Made by a program: the position numbers and the translations under genes. DNA of 8,077 bases, taken from assembly GCA_002501065.1 (NCBI GenBank), contig DLRK01000043.1, positions 1 to 8,077 on the forward strand, written 5' to 3'. Origin of the DNA: Akkermansiaceae bacterium UBA7890. GTDB taxonomy: Bacteria; Verrucomicrobiota; Verrucomicrobiia; Verrucomicrobiales; Akkermansiaceae. Of this stretch, positions 6,571 through 8,077 are shown in pieces; the stretch's first letter is position 1, and each line of letters starts with the position of its first letter. The notes under the pieces were generated by a model. It did not search any database. It saw only the letters and a list, made by a program, of their open reading frames with translations, and was not told where the DNA came from.

Positions 6571-7548
6571 TTATGCATTGCGCCGGATAATGGCGGTGCG
6601 CTTGAGCATCTTGATCCACTCCGCGTAGCGACCGGAGCGTTTTTCGATCTCGACCTCCGTGCGCATGCGTTCCCGCATCTCGGTATCGAGGGCAGGGAGG
6701 GGTCCCTGGTTGACCTTGACGATCTTCACAATGGTGAATCCGATTCTGTCCTTGAGCGGCCCCAGGATGGCGCCTTCGGATGCATCAAAGATGATGTCGG
6801 CGAACCCGACCTCGAGATCGGAGCGGAGGGTGTCCTCCCAGAGGCCGCCCTTGTCAGCGAAAGCGCCGGAGGAGTGGGTCTGGGCGACGGAAGAGAAGTC
6901 GGCTTCGCCCTTCACCTGGACTGCCAGTTTTTCAGCCAGGGCGAGTTGGTCTTCCTGTGTGGCGATCGGGTTGTTCTGGTCGATGGCCGGGATGTAGATC
7001 TTGCGAAAGGTTATCCTGTCCTTGGTGCGGTCCCGCAGGTCCCCCGCACGTTCGTTGAAGCGCTTCCTGATCTCAGCATCGGTGGCGGGCGCCACATCCT
7101 TGAACTGCTCGCGCTTGAAGGCTTGGATCAGGATCTTCTCCTGTTGGGACTTTTCAAACTCCCGGCGGGTCATCCTGATGGCCTTCAGGTATTTGCGGAA
7201 GTCCTCCTGATCCCCCTTGAAGTTGATGCGGATGAACCGTTCGACTTCCTGTTTGACGATGTGATCCGGAATCTGCAGTTGTTTCTCCTCGAGCTTGCTG
7301 AGCACCAGTTTGTGTTCAATGAGCTGGTCGAGTACCTCCCTGCGGGCTTCCGTGATGGCCTTCTGGAACTGCTCGCCGCGGCGCGGATACTTTGCCATCA
7401 GCATCGCGATGGTGGGGGCGATTTGCTGCTGGACCTCCCGCGTGCTGATCATCTTGCCGTTGACGGTGGCGGCGGTCTTGAGGAGGGGAACCGGGGCGGC
7501 GATGAGAGGAGTCGCCAGAATGGTGGTTGCGTAGAGGAGGGATTTCAT
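6571..7548 (-). CDS. SurA-like periplasmic peptidyl-prolyl cis-trans isomerase (parvulin)
   Basis: This is probably a periplasmic chaperone/isomerase that helps outer-membrane proteins fold. The 325-residue product starts with a short signal peptide (about 1-18, hydrophobic to TPLIA-AP). A SurA N-terminal type helical domain follows, about 27-150, beginning with VNGKMISTREV, where ATVNG opens many family members. One parvulin domain covers about 176-278, with a DFSSVAQTHSSG stretch (217-228), KGGLWE (233-238), FDASEGAILGPL (254-265) and GFTIVKI (270-276). The C-terminal helix and strand (about 288-321, ending in YAEWIKMLKRTAII) resemble the SurA tail that packs back on the N-domain. E. coli SurA (428 residues) has two parvulin domains; this one has one. 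The ATG at 7548 overlaps the mfd stop as ATGA and gives the signal peptide directly, so it is preferred to the ATG at 7572 inside mfd. Translational coupling to mfd is likely because no Shine-Dalgarno sequence is seen. Catalytic activity is not proven by sequence. Confidence 0.88.
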   Translation of the reverse strand: MKSLLYATTILATPLIAAPVPLLKTAATVNGKMISTREVQQQIAPTIAMLMAKYPRRGEQFQKAITEARREVLDQLIEHKLVLSKLEEKQLQIPDHIVKQEVERFIRINFKGDQEDFRKYLKAIRMTRREFEKSQQEKILIQAFKREQFKDVAPATDAEIRKRFNERAGDLRDRTKDRITFRKIYIPAIDQNNPIATQEDQLALAEKLAVQVKGEADFSSVAQTHSSGAFADKGGLWEDTLRSDLEVGFADIIFDASEGAILGPLKDRIGFTIVKIVKVNQGPLPALDTEMRERMRTEVEIEKRSGRYAEWIKMLKRTAIIRRNA

Positions 7549-8077
7549 GGTCGATTGAGGGATTCTAACCATTCGACTGCTTCAGAGAGCATACTGTTAG
7601 CATCTCTGGATCTCAAGCGAGGAAAGTGGCGGTTATCGAGCATCAGGTAGCCTCCGTTGCGTTGCACCATGAGGCGCTCCCCCCGGATTTCCACCATTTC
7701 GGCGCCGGCCGCCGCCGCTTCCAGCCGGAGGCGGCTGACCTGGATAAGGTTACGGGCAGGTGCGGGAATCCGTCCGAAGCGATCGCGCAGACGCTCTTCG
7801 TAGCTGCGGAGTTCGTCCTGCCCGGCCAGACTGGCCAGTTCTCGGTAGGCCGCCAGTCGGGCCTTGGAATCGGCGATGTATCCGGCGGGAATATAGACGG
7901 GAAGCTGTTCTTTCTCAGAGCCCTCGTAGCGCGATTCGGAGAAGGCGAGGAAGTCGGCTCGGAGGACGATATCAGTCCGCCGCTGCACCTTGCGGCCGCT
8001 CAGTTGCTCGACTGACTGGCGAAGCAGCTGACAGTAGAGATCGAAGCCCACCGCGGCGATATGGCCTGACTGGCGGG
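7545..8077 (-). CDS. mfd: Transcription-repair coupling factor Mfd, C-terminal part (cut by window edge)
   Basis: Mfd removes RNA polymerase stalled at DNA damage and recruits UvrA for nucleotide excision repair. Only the last 177 residues lie in the window; the gene continues past 8077. The first visible residues, RQSGHIAAVGFDLYCQLL, are the end of the translocase motor. The C-terminal TRCF domain (D7) follows, with LPVYIPAGYIADSKARL, then YRELASL, and the typical RDRFGRIPAPARNLI. The GTG at 8049-8051 encodes an internal valine of that motif and is not a start, since coding clearly runs through it. The stop TGA overlaps the next gene's ATG by four bases. The polymerase-interaction and helicase domains are outside the window. 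Confidence 0.95.
   Translation of the reverse strand, partial: RQSGHIAAVGFDLYCQLLRQSVEQLSGRKVQRRTDIVLRADFLAFSESRYEGSEKEQLPVYIPAGYIADSKARLAAYRELASLAGQDELRSYEERLRDRFGRIPAPARNLIQVSRLRLEAAAAGAEMVEIRGERLMVQRNGGYLMLDNRHFPRLRSRDANSMLSEAVEWLESLNRP

Noticed and set aside
7549..7572. Start of the SurA-like gene at 7572
   Set aside because: It would add eight residues before the signal peptide and lie deeper inside mfd. The ATGA overlap at 7545-7548 is a standard coupled start.
6490..7650. 386-codon open frame on the + strand opposite the SurA-like gene
   Set aside because: The opposite strand encodes a signal peptide and parvulin domain in the right order. The + product has no motif and no credible start.
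8049..8051. GTG as the start of a small separate gene
   Set aside because: The reading frame continues upstream to the window edge as RQSGHIAA, which is conserved Mfd sequence, so the GTG is an internal valine codon.

Overview
The window is GC-rich (roughly 60% by hand counts of sample lines, lower in the first gene) and tightly packed. It holds six convincing protein genes and no RNA genes, mobile elements or CRISPR arrays. Protein style points to a Gram-negative bacterium, and I favour Verrucomicrobiota of the Opitutae type. The reasons are a periplasmic SurA-type chaperone with a signal peptide, a symporter with an N-terminal signal peptide, and start codons with almost no Shine-Dalgarno sequence. 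This placement is a judgement from recall, not a database result.

Left half, + strand: bases 1-123 are a leader with a weak promoter-like AT patch and a small hairpin. Next comes an AGCS-family sodium:alanine/glycine symporter (124-1998) with a charged, probably coiled-coil insert of about 105 residues between two membrane helices. After a 64-base gap with a hairpin and a possible 14-codon mini-ORF comes a Rep/UvrD-type superfamily 1 DNA helicase (2063-4081).

Right half, - strand: in transcription order there is the 3' end of mfd (transcription-repair coupling factor, cut by the window edge), a SurA-like peptidyl-prolyl isomerase whose start overlaps the mfd stop as ATGA, coaD (phosphopantetheine adenylyltransferase), and cstA (carbon starvation / peptide or pyruvate transporter). 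Gaps of -4, 30 and 64 bases suggest one operon or a read-through cluster, possibly with an internal promoter before cstA. The cluster meets the helicase tail to tail with 28 bases between the stops.

The genes do not form one obvious pathway. Two deal with DNA (helicase, Mfd), one with envelope protein folding, one with coenzyme A synthesis, and two with uptake of small carbon/nitrogen compounds. I found no convincing undescribed multi-gene system. The most unusual point is the helical insert in the symporter. Smaller points are a perfect hairpin that covers the only SD-like sequence of coaD, the mini-ORF before the helicase, and phased TTCCC repeats in front of cstA.
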